DNA from: Comamonas sp.
GTDB lineage: Bacteria > Pseudomonadota > Gammaproteobacteria > Burkholderiales > Burkholderiaceae_C
NCBI GenBank assembly: GCA_021166775.1
Contig: JAJPEQ010000008.1
Location: forward strand, 1-53,011
DNA: 53,011 nt
Reading direction: 5' to 3'
How positions within the stretch are numbered: the stretch's first letter is position 1; every line of letters begins with the position of its first letter. Of this stretch, positions 19,503 to 27,613 are shown in pieces. The notes beneath the pieces were generated by a model, which was given only the letters and a program-made list of their open reading frames with translations, made no database searches and was not told the DNA's origin. The translations under genes were made by a program, and so were the position numbers.

Positions 19503-20426
19503 TCATTCCGCCGCTCGCGCGCGGCGCCAGCGTCCCCTCGGCGCCCGCCCCTGATTGACCACCAGCCCCAGCAGCACCACGGCCGTGCCCAGCCACTGCA
19601 GGCCGCTGGGTTGCTCGCCCAGCAGCACCACGCCCGCCCACAGGCCGACGACAGGCACCATCAGCGCGAACGGAGCCACTTCGCCCGCCGGGTGGCGCTG
19701 CAGCAGGCGCGTCCACAGGCTGTAGGCGAGCAGCGTGGCCAGCAGCGCGAGGTAGAGCACGGCGGCGATGGCCGCGAGCTCGAGCGAGCGCAGCTCCCGC
19801 GCCACGGTGTCGGCGCCGTCGAGCCAGACGGCGAGCGCGAAGAACGGCACGATGGCCACCGCGCCGCTCCAGACGATGAAGGGAAAAGGCTCGTAAACGT
19901 AGGACTGACTTGCGCGGCGCGCTATCACGTTGGAAGCGGCCCACATGCCCGAGGCACCGGCGGTGAGCAGGAAGCCAATGAGCGTCATCTGCCCCGGCCC
20001 ATCGCCGTGCGAGGTGGCGATCATCAGGAGCCCCGCCATCGCCACCGCCAGGCCCAGCCACTGCGCGGGGCGCACGCGCTCGTGCAGCCACGGCGCCGCA
20101 AGCAAGGTGAAGAACACCTGCACCTGCATCACCACCGACGCCATGCTGGCCGTCATGCCCAGGCGCAGGCCCAGGAACAGCAAGCCGAACTGCCCCACGC
20201 CCTGCGCCAGGCCGTAGCCCAGCGTGAAGCGCCAGGGCAGGCCGCGCGGCGGACGCACGAAGAGCAGCAAGGGCAGCGATGCGGCCGAGAAGCGCAGCGC
20301 GCCCAGCAGCATGGGGCTCAGGCTGTGCAGGCCCAGCTTCATCACGACGAAGTTCAGCCCCCAGATGACGACGACGGCGATGGCGCGCGCCCAGTCGCCG
20401 CGCGAAAAACGGGGTGCGCTGCTCAT
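19503..20426 (-). CDS. EamA/DMT family exporter
   Basis: 307 residues from the ATG at 20426 with ten predicted membrane helices in two EamA repeats: the first opens AIAVVVIWGLNFVVMKLG, the second MTLIGFLLTAGASGMWAASN. The C-terminal repeat has the usual GE motif (VVLLGEQPSGLQWLGTAVVL). The family includes exporters of amino acids, metabolites and toxic compounds. Its start overlaps the stop of the extended-SDR gene in an ATGA, so it is the fifth and last gene of the monooxygenase operon and could remove a product or by-product. An upstream extension of the frame to 20600 lies inside the neighbouring gene and is rejected. The C-terminus is very basic (RAPRGRWRRARAAE). Confidence 0.88.
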   Translation of the reverse strand: MSSAPRFSRGDWARAIAVVVIWGLNFVVMKLGLHSLSPMLLGALRFSAASLPLLLFVRPPRGLPWRFTLGYGLAQGVGQFGLLFLGLRLGMTASMASVVMQVQVFFTLLAAPWLHERVRPAQWLGLAVAMAGLLMIATSHGDGPGQMTLIGFLLTAGASGMWAASNVIARRASQSYVYEPFPFIVWSGAVAIVPFFALAVWLDGADTVARELRSLELAAIAAVLYLALLATLLAYSLWTRLLQRHPAGEVAPFALMVPVVGLWAGVVLLGEQPSGLQWLGTAVVLLGLVVNQGRAPRGRWRRARAAE

Positions 20427-21427
20427 GCGGTGACGGGGCGGCCCTGCGCCGCGCGCGCGGCGATGAAGGCGTCGAAGGCCTCGCTGCTGGTGCGCGCGGG
20501 GGTGTAGCCAAAGTGCGCTTTGAGCGCGGTGTTGAGCAGCACCGGGCGGTAGCGCAGAAAGTCCAGCTGCTCGGGGCCGTAGCGGCTCACGCCCAGCCAC
20601 GAGCCGATGGCCAGGGCCGCCTTGAGCAGGCCGGGCGGAAAGTCGCGCGTGCGCTTGCCCAGGCGCCGCGCGATCTCGTGCAGGGTGAGCGCGCCGTCGC
20701 CCGCGAGGTTGTAGCAGCCTGGCCGCGCCCGGCCCGAGAGCGCGTGCATGATGGCGCCGGTCACGTCCTCATCCCAGATGAAGACGAAGGGGCTGGGGCT
20801 ACCCTGGATCGCGATCAGTCGGGGTTTTTCAAACAGTGCGGTGATCTGGTTGTCCACCCGTTCGCCCAGGATGGTGCCGATGCGCAGCACGGTCTGCAGC
20901 AGCTCGGGATGCGCCTGGCGGTGCTCGGCCAGCATGTCCTCGACCAGGCGCTTGTGGTGCGCGTAGGCGAAGGCCTCGTTGCCGCGCAGCGGCATGTCCT
21001 CGGTGAGCCAGGGGGCGTTGTCGGCGTGGTAGCCGTAGGCCGCGCCGCTGGATGACACGACGATGTGGCGCACGCCGCTGGCAAGACATGCGCCGAGCAC
21101 CTGGCGCGTGCCCTCGACGTCCACCGAGTACTGAAACTCGCGCGTCATGCCTTTGCCGGGCGTGACGATGGAGGCCAGGTGCACCACGGTGTCGGGCGCC
21201 ATGCGCGCGAACTGCTCGGCAAGGTCGGTGGCGCGCACGTCCATCCGCGCATACCGCACGCCCGGCAGTTGCCGATCAAAAGGCACGGCGCGCACGTCGC
21301 AGGCGAACACGGCCTCGATGGCGCCAGCGCTCAGCTGCCTGGCCAGCGCCGCGATCACGCTGCGGCCGACGAAACCGTCGGCGCCGGTGACGAGCACACG
21401 CCGCGCGGCGGGGGAGGTGGGGTTCAT
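20423..21427 (-). CDS. NAD-dependent epimerase/dehydratase family protein (extended SDR)
   Basis: 334 residues with the extended-SDR nucleotide site VTGADGFVGRSV at the N-terminus and the NAD-contact acidic region FACDVRAVPF. The catalytic triad is S in IVVSSSGAAYG and Y and K in YAHHK (YxxxK). The C-terminal half (~180-334) is a variable substrate domain. Relatives cover sugar-nucleotide epimerases, 3-beta-hydroxysteroid dehydrogenases and aldehyde reductases; the context of a monooxygenase and a bile-acid-type transporter favours a redox step on a lipophilic or carboxylic metabolite, but this is inference. Both ends overlap neighbours by ATGA. Confidence 0.85.
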   Translation of the reverse strand: MNPTSPAARRVLVTGADGFVGRSVIAALARQLSAGAIEAVFACDVRAVPFDRQLPGVRYARMDVRATDLAEQFARMAPDTVVHLASIVTPGKGMTREFQYSVDVEGTRQVLGACLASGVRHIVVSSSGAAYGYHADNAPWLTEDMPLRGNEAFAYAHHKRLVEDMLAEHRQAHPELLQTVLRIGTILGERVDNQITALFEKPRLIAIQGSPSPFVFIWDEDVTGAIMHALSGRARPGCYNLAGDGALTLHEIARRLGKRTRDFPPGLLKAALAIGSWLGVSRYGPEQLDFLRYRPVLLNTALKAHFGYTPARTSSEAFDAFIAARAAQGRPVTA

Positions 21428-22353
21428 GGGATGGCTTTCGATGGGACGGCTTGCGTCAGCGCGGGTCGGCGCGCCCAGAGGCTGGCCAGCAGCAGCCCGG
21501 CGATGATGTCCCAGAAACCCCAGACGCCCGCGACCACCGCCATGCCGCCCAGCCCGCCGAAGAAGCTGAACACCAGCACCAGGCCCAGGCCCGCGTTGCG
21601 GATGCCGACCTCGAAGGTGATCGCGCGCCGGTCGTAGTCGGGCACGCGAAACAGCAGCGCGCAGCCGTAGCCGGTGGCCAGCGCCAGCGCGTCGTGCAGC
21701 GCCACGGCGATCAGCACCTCGCCGGTGTAGTCGATGAAGAAGCGCCAGTTGCCCGCGATGGCGCCGACGATGAAGCCGATCAGCACGAGAAAGCTGACGA
21801 TGCCCACGGGGCGCTTGACGCGCGCCGTGAACGCGGGCCAGCGGTGGGCAATGGCGATGCCAAGCACGAAGGGAATGCCGATGATGGCGATGATGTGCAG
21901 CGTCATCTCCAGCGGGCTCAGCGCGATCGACTTGAGCAGCGGCGCGGCCGTGGGGTGCAGGTGGCCCCAGAAGGCGAAGTTGACCGGCATGAGCACGATC
22001 GCGAGCGCGTTGGAGACGGCGGTCATCGACACGCTCAGCGCCACGTTGCCCCTGGCCTGGTGCGTAAGGATGTTGCTGACGTTGCCCGGCGGGCAGCAGG
22101 CGACGAGGATCATGCCCAGCGCGATGCTTGGCTCCACGCCGAGCGCGATGGAGAGCACGACGGTGATGAGCGGCAGCACCAGAAACTGCGCCGCGATGCC
22201 CACGCCGAAGGCCAGCGGCAGCTTGAGCACGCGGCGAAAATCCTCCACACGCGTATCGAGCGCGATGCCGAACATCAGCGCCGCCAGCACCCAGTTGAGC
22301 AGCGCGAGCGATGCGGGGTTGAAGTTCAGCCGGATCTCGTCGATGGGCAGCAT
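21424..22353 (-). CDS. Bile acid:sodium symporter (BASS/SBF) family transporter
   Basis: 309 residues, about nine to ten hydrophobic segments, with the BASS signatures ACCPPGNVSNILTHQARGN (unwound TM4 region) and FEVGIRNAGLGLVLVFSFF (TM9 region, with the sodium-site glutamate). Bacterial members carry bile acids, pantoate, pyruvate and other organic anions in exchange for sodium coupling; the substrate is unknown here. A very strong AGGAGG ribosome site lies just upstream of the ATG at 22353. It follows the monooxygenase gene by 9 bases and overlaps the epimerase start by ATGA. The likely role is uptake of the compound that the operon oxidises. Confidence 0.9.
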   Translation of the reverse strand: MLPIDEIRLNFNPASLALLNWVLAALMFGIALDTRVEDFRRVLKLPLAFGVGIAAQFLVLPLITVVLSIALGVEPSIALGMILVACCPPGNVSNILTHQARGNVALSVSMTAVSNALAIVLMPVNFAFWGHLHPTAAPLLKSIALSPLEMTLHIIAIIGIPFVLGIAIAHRWPAFTARVKRPVGIVSFLVLIGFIVGAIAGNWRFFIDYTGEVLIAVALHDALALATGYGCALLFRVPDYDRRAITFEVGIRNAGLGLVLVFSFFGGLGGMAVVAGVWGFWDIIAGLLLASLWARRPALTQAVPSKAIP

Positions 22354-22362
22354 GGTTTCCTC

Positions 22363-23679
22363 CTAGGCCAGCGCCTGCGCCGCGCGGCGCACGGTGCGCC
22401 GGTACACGTCCTTGTTGACGTAGTAGGCCATGCGTTCGAGCTTGAGGTAGTGGTAGCCGCCTGAAAGGTCCGGCGGCGGCCCGGCCTTGGCCTGGGTGAG
22501 CGCCGTGGCGGCAGCGCTGCCGCCATCCTGCGCCTTGAAGTAGCGCGCGACGAGTTCGGCCTGCTCATAGCGGCCCTGCCAGCCCAGGCCGCTGGCCTCC
22601 ACCATGCCCAGCACCGCCAGCCGGTCGAAGCGCGGCGAGAAGATATTGAGGTACAGCCGTGGCGCCATGCCCTGCCAGTTCAGCAGCGCGCGGTCGATGA
22701 AGGGGTAGTGCAGCTTGTAGCCGGTGGCCGACAGCACCATGTCGTAGGTGCCCTGCGTGCCGTCCTTGAAGTGCACCGTGGCGCCCTCCAGGCGCGCCAC
22801 GTCGGCGCGGACGCGCGCGTCGCCATGGCCCAGGTGGTAGAGGATGAGCGAGTTCACGACCGGGTGCGATTCGTACATCTTGTACGCGGGCCTGGGAAAG
22901 CCGAAGCGCACCGGGTCGCCCGTGAACCACCTGAGGATGGTGGCGTCGATCTTCTGCTTGAGCCAGGGCGCCAGCGTGATCTTGCCGCCCACGGTGTCGG
23001 CCGGAATGCCGAACACATACTTGGGCACGAAATAGTAGCCGCGGCGCACCGACATCTCCACGCTCTTCGCGTGATGCACCGCGTCCACCGCGATGTCGCA
23101 GCCCGAGTTGCCCGCGCCGACGATCAGCACACGCTTGCCGCTGAACTGCGTCGGTGACTTGTAGGCGCTGGTGTGCAGCAGCTCGCCGTCAAACTGCCCT
23201 TCGAACGCAGGCATGTTGGGCTCGGCCAGCGTGCCGTTGGCGATCACCACGCCCTTGTAGAGGGCGGTTTCCTCGGCGCCGCCTTGCGCCTGCACCGTCA
23301 CGCGCCAGAGGGTGTCGGGTGCGCCGCTCACCGGCTCGACTCGCATGACGCGGGTGCCGAAGCGAAAGTGGCGCTTGAGGTCAAAGTGCGCGGCGTAGGC
23401 GCGAAAGTAGTCGAGCAGCTCGGCGTGGCCGGGGTAGTCGGCCGTGCTCTCGGGCATGGGAAATTCACTGAATTCGGTCGTCGTCTTGCTGGAGATCAGA
23501 TGCGCGGACTCGTAGACCGTGGAGCGCGGGTTCTCGATGTTCCACAGACCACCGACGTCGCTCCAGGCTTCGAAGCCCTGAAACGGCACGCCGGCCTTTT
23601 GCAGCGCGCGTGCGCCGGCCAGGCCCGAGGGGCCGGCGCCGATCAGGGCGATCTGTTCTCGTGTGGCCATCGTGCTCAT
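22363..23679 (-). CDS. Flavin-containing monooxygenase (FMO-type, class B)
   Basis: 438 residues. FAD site GAGPSG (14-19), the FMO fingerprint F-x-G-x3-H-x3-Y as FDGELLHTSAY (163-173), and NADPH site GAGNSG (188-193). The fingerprint ends in Tyr rather than Trp-Pro/Asp, so it belongs with FMOs and not with classical Baeyer-Villiger enzymes, though some FMO-type enzymes do perform Baeyer-Villiger oxidation. An ATG motif-like LSATGYKLHYPF is present. It should insert one oxygen atom into a nucleophilic N or S, or beside a carbonyl. Start overlaps the SDR stop in an ATGA; second gene of a five-gene operon. Confidence 0.9.
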   Translation of the reverse strand: MSTMATREQIALIGAGPSGLAGARALQKAGVPFQGFEAWSDVGGLWNIENPRSTVYESAHLISSKTTTEFSEFPMPESTADYPGHAELLDYFRAYAAHFDLKRHFRFGTRVMRVEPVSGAPDTLWRVTVQAQGGAEETALYKGVVIANGTLAEPNMPAFEGQFDGELLHTSAYKSPTQFSGKRVLIVGAGNSGCDIAVDAVHHAKSVEMSVRRGYYFVPKYVFGIPADTVGGKITLAPWLKQKIDATILRWFTGDPVRFGFPRPAYKMYESHPVVNSLILYHLGHGDARVRADVARLEGATVHFKDGTQGTYDMVLSATGYKLHYPFIDRALLNWQGMAPRLYLNIFSPRFDRLAVLGMVEASGLGWQGRYEQAELVARYFKAQDGGSAAATALTQAKAGPPPDLSGGYHYLKLERMAYYVNKDVYRRTVRRAAQALA

Positions 23680-24518
23680 GAATGCAGGGAGTCGGAGTCG
23701 GAGGAAGAGCCGTTAAGGCCCGGAATCGGGGTCGCGCCCACCTCGGTGGCACGCGGCTTGCGTGGCTGGCGCCGCAGCAGGGCGTCGTGCCAGCGCGCGG
23801 GCAGGCAGGCGAGGGTGCGCGCCAGCCAGCCGGTGCGCCTGGGCAGCACGATGTGCTCGCGACCGGCCGCCACGCCCGCGAGCAGCAGGCGCGCGGCCAC
23901 GTCGGGTTCGAGCAGGCCGGGCATCGCAAAGCGGTTGCCGGCCGTGAGCTGCGTGCGCAGGTAGCCGGGGCTCACGGTATGCACGTGCACCGGGGTGCCG
24001 CGCCATTCGGCGCGCAGGCTCTGCAGGTAGGCGATCAACCCGGCCTTGCTGGCGCAGTAGGCGCCATTGCCCGGCAGACCGCGCCAGCCGGCGATGCTGG
24101 CCACGCCGACGAGCGCGAGCGGCCGTGCAGGGTGCGCGCCCGCCGCCGCCAGAAACGGCTGGAAGGTGGTGGCCACGCCCAGCAGATTGATCTCGAGCAT
24201 GCGGCGCATCACGGCCAGATCCGGCGCTTGCGCGGTGTCAAAACCCCCGGCCACGCCGGCGTTGGCGATCACCAGATCGGGCAGGCCATGGCGCGCCATC
24301 CAGTCGGCGGCCATGGCCTGCATCGCGGCGCTGTCGGCCACGTCGGGCGTGTAGAGGGCGGTGCGCTCGGGCGCCAGTGCCGCAAGCCGCTGCAGTACCT
24401 CGCGCTGCAGGCCCACCAGCGCCACCGCGCAGCCTTGCGCCAGCAGTTGGCGTGCCAGCTGCTGGCCCAGGCCGCCGCAGGCACCGGTGAGGACGACGTT
24501 GTGCAAGAGGGATGACAT
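23676..24518 (-). CDS. Short-chain dehydrogenase/reductase (classical SDR)
   Basis: 280 residues with the SDR cofactor motif TGACGGLGQQLA, the stabilising NAG motif (VIANAGVAGG), catalytic Ser in GVASIAGWRG, and YCASK as the YxxxK pair; VSPGYLRTQ follows. The last ~50 residues form a basic, Arg-rich tail ending in a Ser/Asp-rich stretch (GSSSDSDSLHS), longer than the ~250-residue norm and seen in many membrane-associated SDRs. Likely oxidises or reduces the alcohol/ketone pair that feeds or follows the adjacent monooxygenase. It is the promoter-proximal gene, divergent from iclR with 97 bases between. Confidence 0.9.
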   Translation of the reverse strand: MSSLLHNVVLTGACGGLGQQLARQLLAQGCAVALVGLQREVLQRLAALAPERTALYTPDVADSAAMQAMAADWMARHGLPDLVIANAGVAGGFDTAQAPDLAVMRRMLEINLLGVATTFQPFLAAAGAHPARPLALVGVASIAGWRGLPGNGAYCASKAGLIAYLQSLRAEWRGTPVHVHTVSPGYLRTQLTAGNRFAMPGLLEPDVAARLLLAGVAAGREHIVLPRRTGWLARTLACLPARWHDALLRRQPRKPRATEVGATPIPGLNGSSSDSDSLHS

Positions 24519-24536
24519 GGCCGTGGCGGGATGGAT

Positions 24537-24565
24537 TTGTCATCGAATGTAGGCCGCCATAGAAT
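24537..24565 (+). promoter_or_regulatory. Candidate promoter of the IclR-family regulator gene
   Basis: TTGTCA (24537-24542) and TAGAAT (24560-24565) are spaced by exactly 17 bases, a good sigma-70 match on the plus strand. Transcription would begin near 24572, 44 bases before the IclR start codon. Confidence 0.5.
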
Positions 24566-24567
24566 GA

Positions 24568-24614
24568 GTCTCTGATTTTTATATCGAAACGTCTCAAAAA
24601 TAGAGATTTTTAGA
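24568..24614. promoter_or_regulatory. Candidate IclR operator between the divergent units
   Basis: AT-rich stretch containing the dyad TCTC-N7-GAGA (24592-24606) and two direct copies of a GATTTTTA-like word (24574 and 24604), unlike the GC-rich surroundings. IclR proteins normally bind in the intergenic region they share with their target operon and often repress themselves. The location fits; the exact operator is uncertain. Confidence 0.33.
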
Positions 24615-24615
24615 T

Positions 24616-25380
24616 ATGGATGACGAATCCGCCGTCAGCAGGCCGCTGCTGCGCCAGTTCGAGCTGCTCGAGACCATGGCGCGAGAGGCGCGTGCTCTGT
24701 CGGGTGCCGAACTGGTGCAGCTGCTGGGCTGGCCCAAGCCTTCGGTGCACCGCCTGCTGCAGCAGATGGAGGCGGCCGAGCTGCTGCGCCGTGAACCGGG
24801 CGGCCACCGCTACACGCTGGCGCCGCGCCTGCTGCGCCTGGCCGACAGCGTGCAGGCGGCGAGCATTCCGCAGGGGGTGCGCCACGCCGTGCTGCGCCAG
24901 CTGGTGGCGCAGGTGGGCGAGAGCTGCAACCTGACGGCGCTCTCGGGCGCGCAGGTGCATTACCTCGACCGCGTGGAGTCGGCCTTCCCGCTGCAGATGG
25001 AGCTGCGCCCGGGCACGCGCGTGCCGCTGCACTGCTCGGCCAGCGGCAAGCTGTTTCTCGCTTCGCTGGCGCCGCGCAAGCGCGACGAGATGCTGCGCAG
25101 CCTGCCGCTCACCGGCTACACCCCCACCACGCTGACCGAGCGCAAGGCGCTCGATGCGGAGCTCAACGGCATCGCACGCCAGGACTACGCGGTCGACGCG
25201 GAGGAATTCGTGCAGGGCCTGGTGTGCGTGGCCGTGCCGGTGCGCCTGGCGGGCAGCCGCGCGGTGCGCTGCGCCGTCGCACTGCAGGCGCCGGTGGCGC
25301 GCATGACGCTCGCGCAGGCGCTGCAGCACCTGCCGCATTTGCGACAGGCGGCCACGGCGCTGGCCCGGACCTGGTCGTGA
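24616..25380 (+). CDS. IclR-family transcriptional regulator
   Basis: 254 residues: an N-terminal winged helix-turn-helix (~12-70, GAELVQLLGWPKPSVHRLLQ as the recognition region) and a C-terminal effector domain with YLDRVESAFPLQMELRPGTR, LHCSASGKLFLASL and the dimer/effector motif DYAVDAEEFVQGLVCVAVPV. Divergent from the five-gene SDR/monooxygenase/transporter operon with the AT-rich region between, so it most likely controls that operon and itself in response to a small organic acid. An MFS transporter gene starts 20 bases downstream and may be in the same transcript. Confidence 0.92.
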   Translation: MDDESAVSRPLLRQFELLETMAREARALSGAELVQLLGWPKPSVHRLLQQMEAAELLRREPGGHRYTLAPRLLRLADSVQAASIPQGVRHAVLRQLVAQVGESCNLTALSGAQVHYLDRVESAFPLQMELRPGTRVPLHCSASGKLFLASLAPRKRDEMLRSLPLTGYTPTTLTERKALDAELNGIARQDYAVDAEEFVQGLVCVAVPVRLAGSRAVRCAVALQAPVARMTLAQALQHLPHLRQAATALARTWS

Positions 25381-25400
25381 TCCGCTGCAAGAATCGGCCC

Positions 25401-26639
25401 ATGCCTGATTCCTCCGACGCTTCCCGCCCGCGGGCGCATCCCATTGTCCTGGCGGTTGCGCTGTCCTTGGGCGCCGCCATTTCCTTGGGTATCACGCGTT
25501 TTGCCTATGCCTTGCTGCTGCCGGTGATGCGAGACGACCTCGCCTGGAGCTACACGCTCGCAGGGGCCATGAACACGGTCAACGCGGCGGGCTACCTCGC
25601 CGGTGCGTTGATGACGCCGCTGTTGATGCGCCGCCTGGGCACGGCGGCGGTGCTGCTCTGGGGCTCGGCACTGGCCAGCGTGTTCATGGCACTCTCGGGC
25701 TTTTTCATCGAGGCCCATCCGCTGCTGCTGCAGCGCTTTCTGGCGGGCGTGGCCAGCGCCTATGTCTTCATCTCGGGTGGATTGCTGGCCGCGCGCATCG
25801 GCAGCCGCGTGCCGCGCCAGGCGGGGCTGGTGCTGGGCATCTATTACGGCGGGGTGGGCACGGGCATCGCACTGTCCACGCTGGCCATTCCGCTGCTGCT
25901 CGCGGCCGCGCGCAGCGCGCCGCATGGCTGGCGCTGGGCCTGGTGGGGGCTGGCGCTGCTGTGCGTGCTGGCCACGCTGGTGCTGCTCTGGCCCGCGCGC
26001 TTGCTCCCTGAACAAGAGCTGTCAACGCATGCGGGACAAGCACGGAAGGCGGATTTGACCCAAAAACTGCCGTGGCTGGCGATGGCGCCCATGCTCGCGG
26101 GCTACACGCTCTTCGGCGTGGGCTACATCGGCTACATGACCTTTGTGATCGCGCTGCTGCGGGATCAGGGCGCGAGTGGCACGGCCATCACGGTGTTCTA
26201 CACGCTGCTGGGTCTGGCCGTGATTGCGTCGGCGCGCATCTGGGCGCGGCTGCTCGATCAGGCCAGGGGCGGCGGCGCGCTGGCGCTGCTCAATGCGCTG
26301 CTGGGGGTGGCCACGCTGCTGCCGGTGCTTACGGGCGCGTGGCCGGTGGTGCTGGCGTCAGGATTGTTGTTTGGCGCGGTGTTTCTCTCGCTCGTGGCGT
26401 CGACCACGGCCTTCGTGCGCCACAACCTGCCCGGGGCGCAGTGGGCCGCGGGCATCAGCGCCTTCACCATCCTCTTTGCCTTCGGCCAGATCGTCGGCCC
26501 CACGGTGGTGGGCTGGATCGCCGATGGCAAGGGAGGGCTGGCGCGCGGTTTCATCTATTCGGCCGCCGCACTCTGGCTGGGAGCGCTGGTGGCGTGGCGC
26601 CAGCGGCCGCTGGCGCAAGGTCTGGCCGCCGAGCGTTGA
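25401..26639 (+). CDS. MFS transporter, YbfB/YjiJ family
   Basis: 412 residues with twelve predicted membrane helices in two six-helix halves. LGITRFAYALLLPVMRDDL at the N-terminus is typical of YbfB/YjiJ-type transporters. The central cytoplasmic loop (~204-222, EQELSTHAGQARKADLTQKL) is encoded by a copy of the window's short palindromic repeat, so the loop was probably extended by insertion without breaking the frame. Start placed at 25401; the frame is open further up inside iclR but that part has no membrane character. Substrate unknown; being 20 bases after iclR suggests a common regulon. Confidence 0.86.
   Translation: MPDSSDASRPRAHPIVLAVALSLGAAISLGITRFAYALLLPVMRDDLAWSYTLAGAMNTVNAAGYLAGALMTPLLMRRLGTAAVLLWGSALASVFMALSGFFIEAHPLLLQRFLAGVASAYVFISGGLLAARIGSRVPRQAGLVLGIYYGGVGTGIALSTLAIPLLLAAARSAPHGWRWAWWGLALLCVLATLVLLWPARLLPEQELSTHAGQARKADLTQKLPWLAMAPMLAGYTLFGVGYIGYMTFVIALLRDQGASGTAITVFYTLLGLAVIASARIWARLLDQARGGGALALLNALLGVATLLPVLTGAWPVVLASGLLFGAVFLSLVASTTAFVRHNLPGAQWAAGISAFTILFAFGQIVGPTVVGWIADGKGGLARGFIYSAAALWLGALVAWRQRPLAQGLAAER
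26008..26066 (+). repeat. Short palindromic repeat, copy 3 (inside the MFS gene)
   Basis: AGCTGTCAACGCATGCGGGACAAGC (core, read as AGCTGT, CGCaTGC, GGAcAAGC) aligns with copy 4 (AGCTGT, CGCTTGC, GGATAAGC) over about 45 bases, same orientation, with a few mismatches. It is opposite in orientation to copies 1 and 2. Entirely in frame within the coding sequence. Confidence 0.55.
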
Positions 26640-26713
26640 GCGGGCGGGCCAGCCTGCCTGGGAAGCCGCGGCGCTTTGCGCTCGATGCCGCACCCCCAGG
26701 CTTTTTCCAACAC

Positions 26714-27319
26714 TCAGATGAGCCCCTCCGCCTTCATGGCGCGTTGCACCGCGGGGCGCGCGGCCACGCGCTCGCGCCAGGCCGCGAGGTTCTTCAAGGC
26801 CGAGAGGTCCAGGTGCAAGGGCTTGGCCCAGCCGCTCACGACGAACAGATAGGCGTCGGCCACGGTGAAATCATTGCCCATCAGGTATTGTTTGCCTGCG
26901 AGCTGCTCGTCCACCCACCGCAGGCGCTCGGTCAGCTTGTCCGTGCTGAACTTCTTGGCCTCGTTCGGCATGGAAGGGTTGAACAGCGGGCTGAAATTCT
27001 TGTGGATCTCGGTCGAGGTGAAGTGCATCCACATCTGCAGTTCGTAGCGTGCCATGGTGCCGCAGGCGGGAATGAGTTTCCTGTCCGGGGCCTGGTCGGC
27101 GATGTACTGGCAGACGATGGCGCATTCACGCAGACCGGTGCCGTCGTCGAGCACGAGGTAGGGCACGTAGCCCAGCGGGTTGACTTTGCGATAGTCCGAG
27201 CCGTCGGGCAGCACCTTGGTTTTGGTGGGCGCCGAGATGGCTTCGTATGTCAGCCCGGCTTCTTCGAGCGAAATGTGTGCGGCTAGCGAGCAGGCGCCGG
27301 CGGAATAGTAAAGCTTCAT
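26714..27319 (-). CDS. Glutathione S-transferase, beta-class-like
   Basis: Conjugates or reduces substrates with glutathione. 201 residues: thioredoxin-fold N-terminal domain beginning KLYYSAGACSLAAHISLEEA with the beta-class cysteine C10, the cis-Pro region GYVPYLVLDDG, then an all-helical C-terminal domain with the conserved GNDFTVADAYLFVV N-capping motif. Length is normal. It stands alone, convergent with the MFS gene; nothing nearby fixes its substrate. Confidence 0.93.
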   Translation of the reverse strand: MKLYYSAGACSLAAHISLEEAGLTYEAISAPTKTKVLPDGSDYRKVNPLGYVPYLVLDDGTGLRECAIVCQYIADQAPDRKLIPACGTMARYELQMWMHFTSTEIHKNFSPLFNPSMPNEAKKFSTDKLTERLRWVDEQLAGKQYLMGNDFTVADAYLFVVSGWAKPLHLDLSALKNLAAWRERVAARPAVQRAMKAEGLI

Positions 27320-27613
27320 GGCAGGTCCTCAGGGGTGAAAAGGCGTCCATGCCCCGGGGTGTTGCGTGCGGCGCCGCAGGCGTTGGGCACGTCCCCGACA
27401 TGGACGAGCGCCGAGCAGCGTAGCAGAAAGTTGCTTCACGCGGTGCCCACGTGTTTGCTATTGACGTGATAGCTGATTGCGTAGCACGGTGTTGACCTGC
27501 AGGCCATTTAATCTTGAAACGACATGAGGGCGAAGCCCTATTGCCGCGCGCCCCCGCTTGTGCTCACATCAGGCCACCGATTTGCGGGTTGACGCCAGAA
27601 AGGAAGGTGTGTC
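27320..27613. other. Intergenic region between the GST and twin-CBS genes
   Basis: 294 bases between divergent genes, no gene seen. A hairpin GCTAT-N7-ATAGC (27457-27473) followed by AGCTGATTGCG may be a worn copy of the window's palindromic repeat, but the match is too weak to call. AGGAAGG (27601-27607) is the ribosome site of the next gene. Confidence 0.35.

Noticed and set aside
27455-27490. Possible fifth copy of the palindromic repeat
   Set aside because: Only AGCTG and part of the GCG stem match; too degenerate to distinguish from chance.
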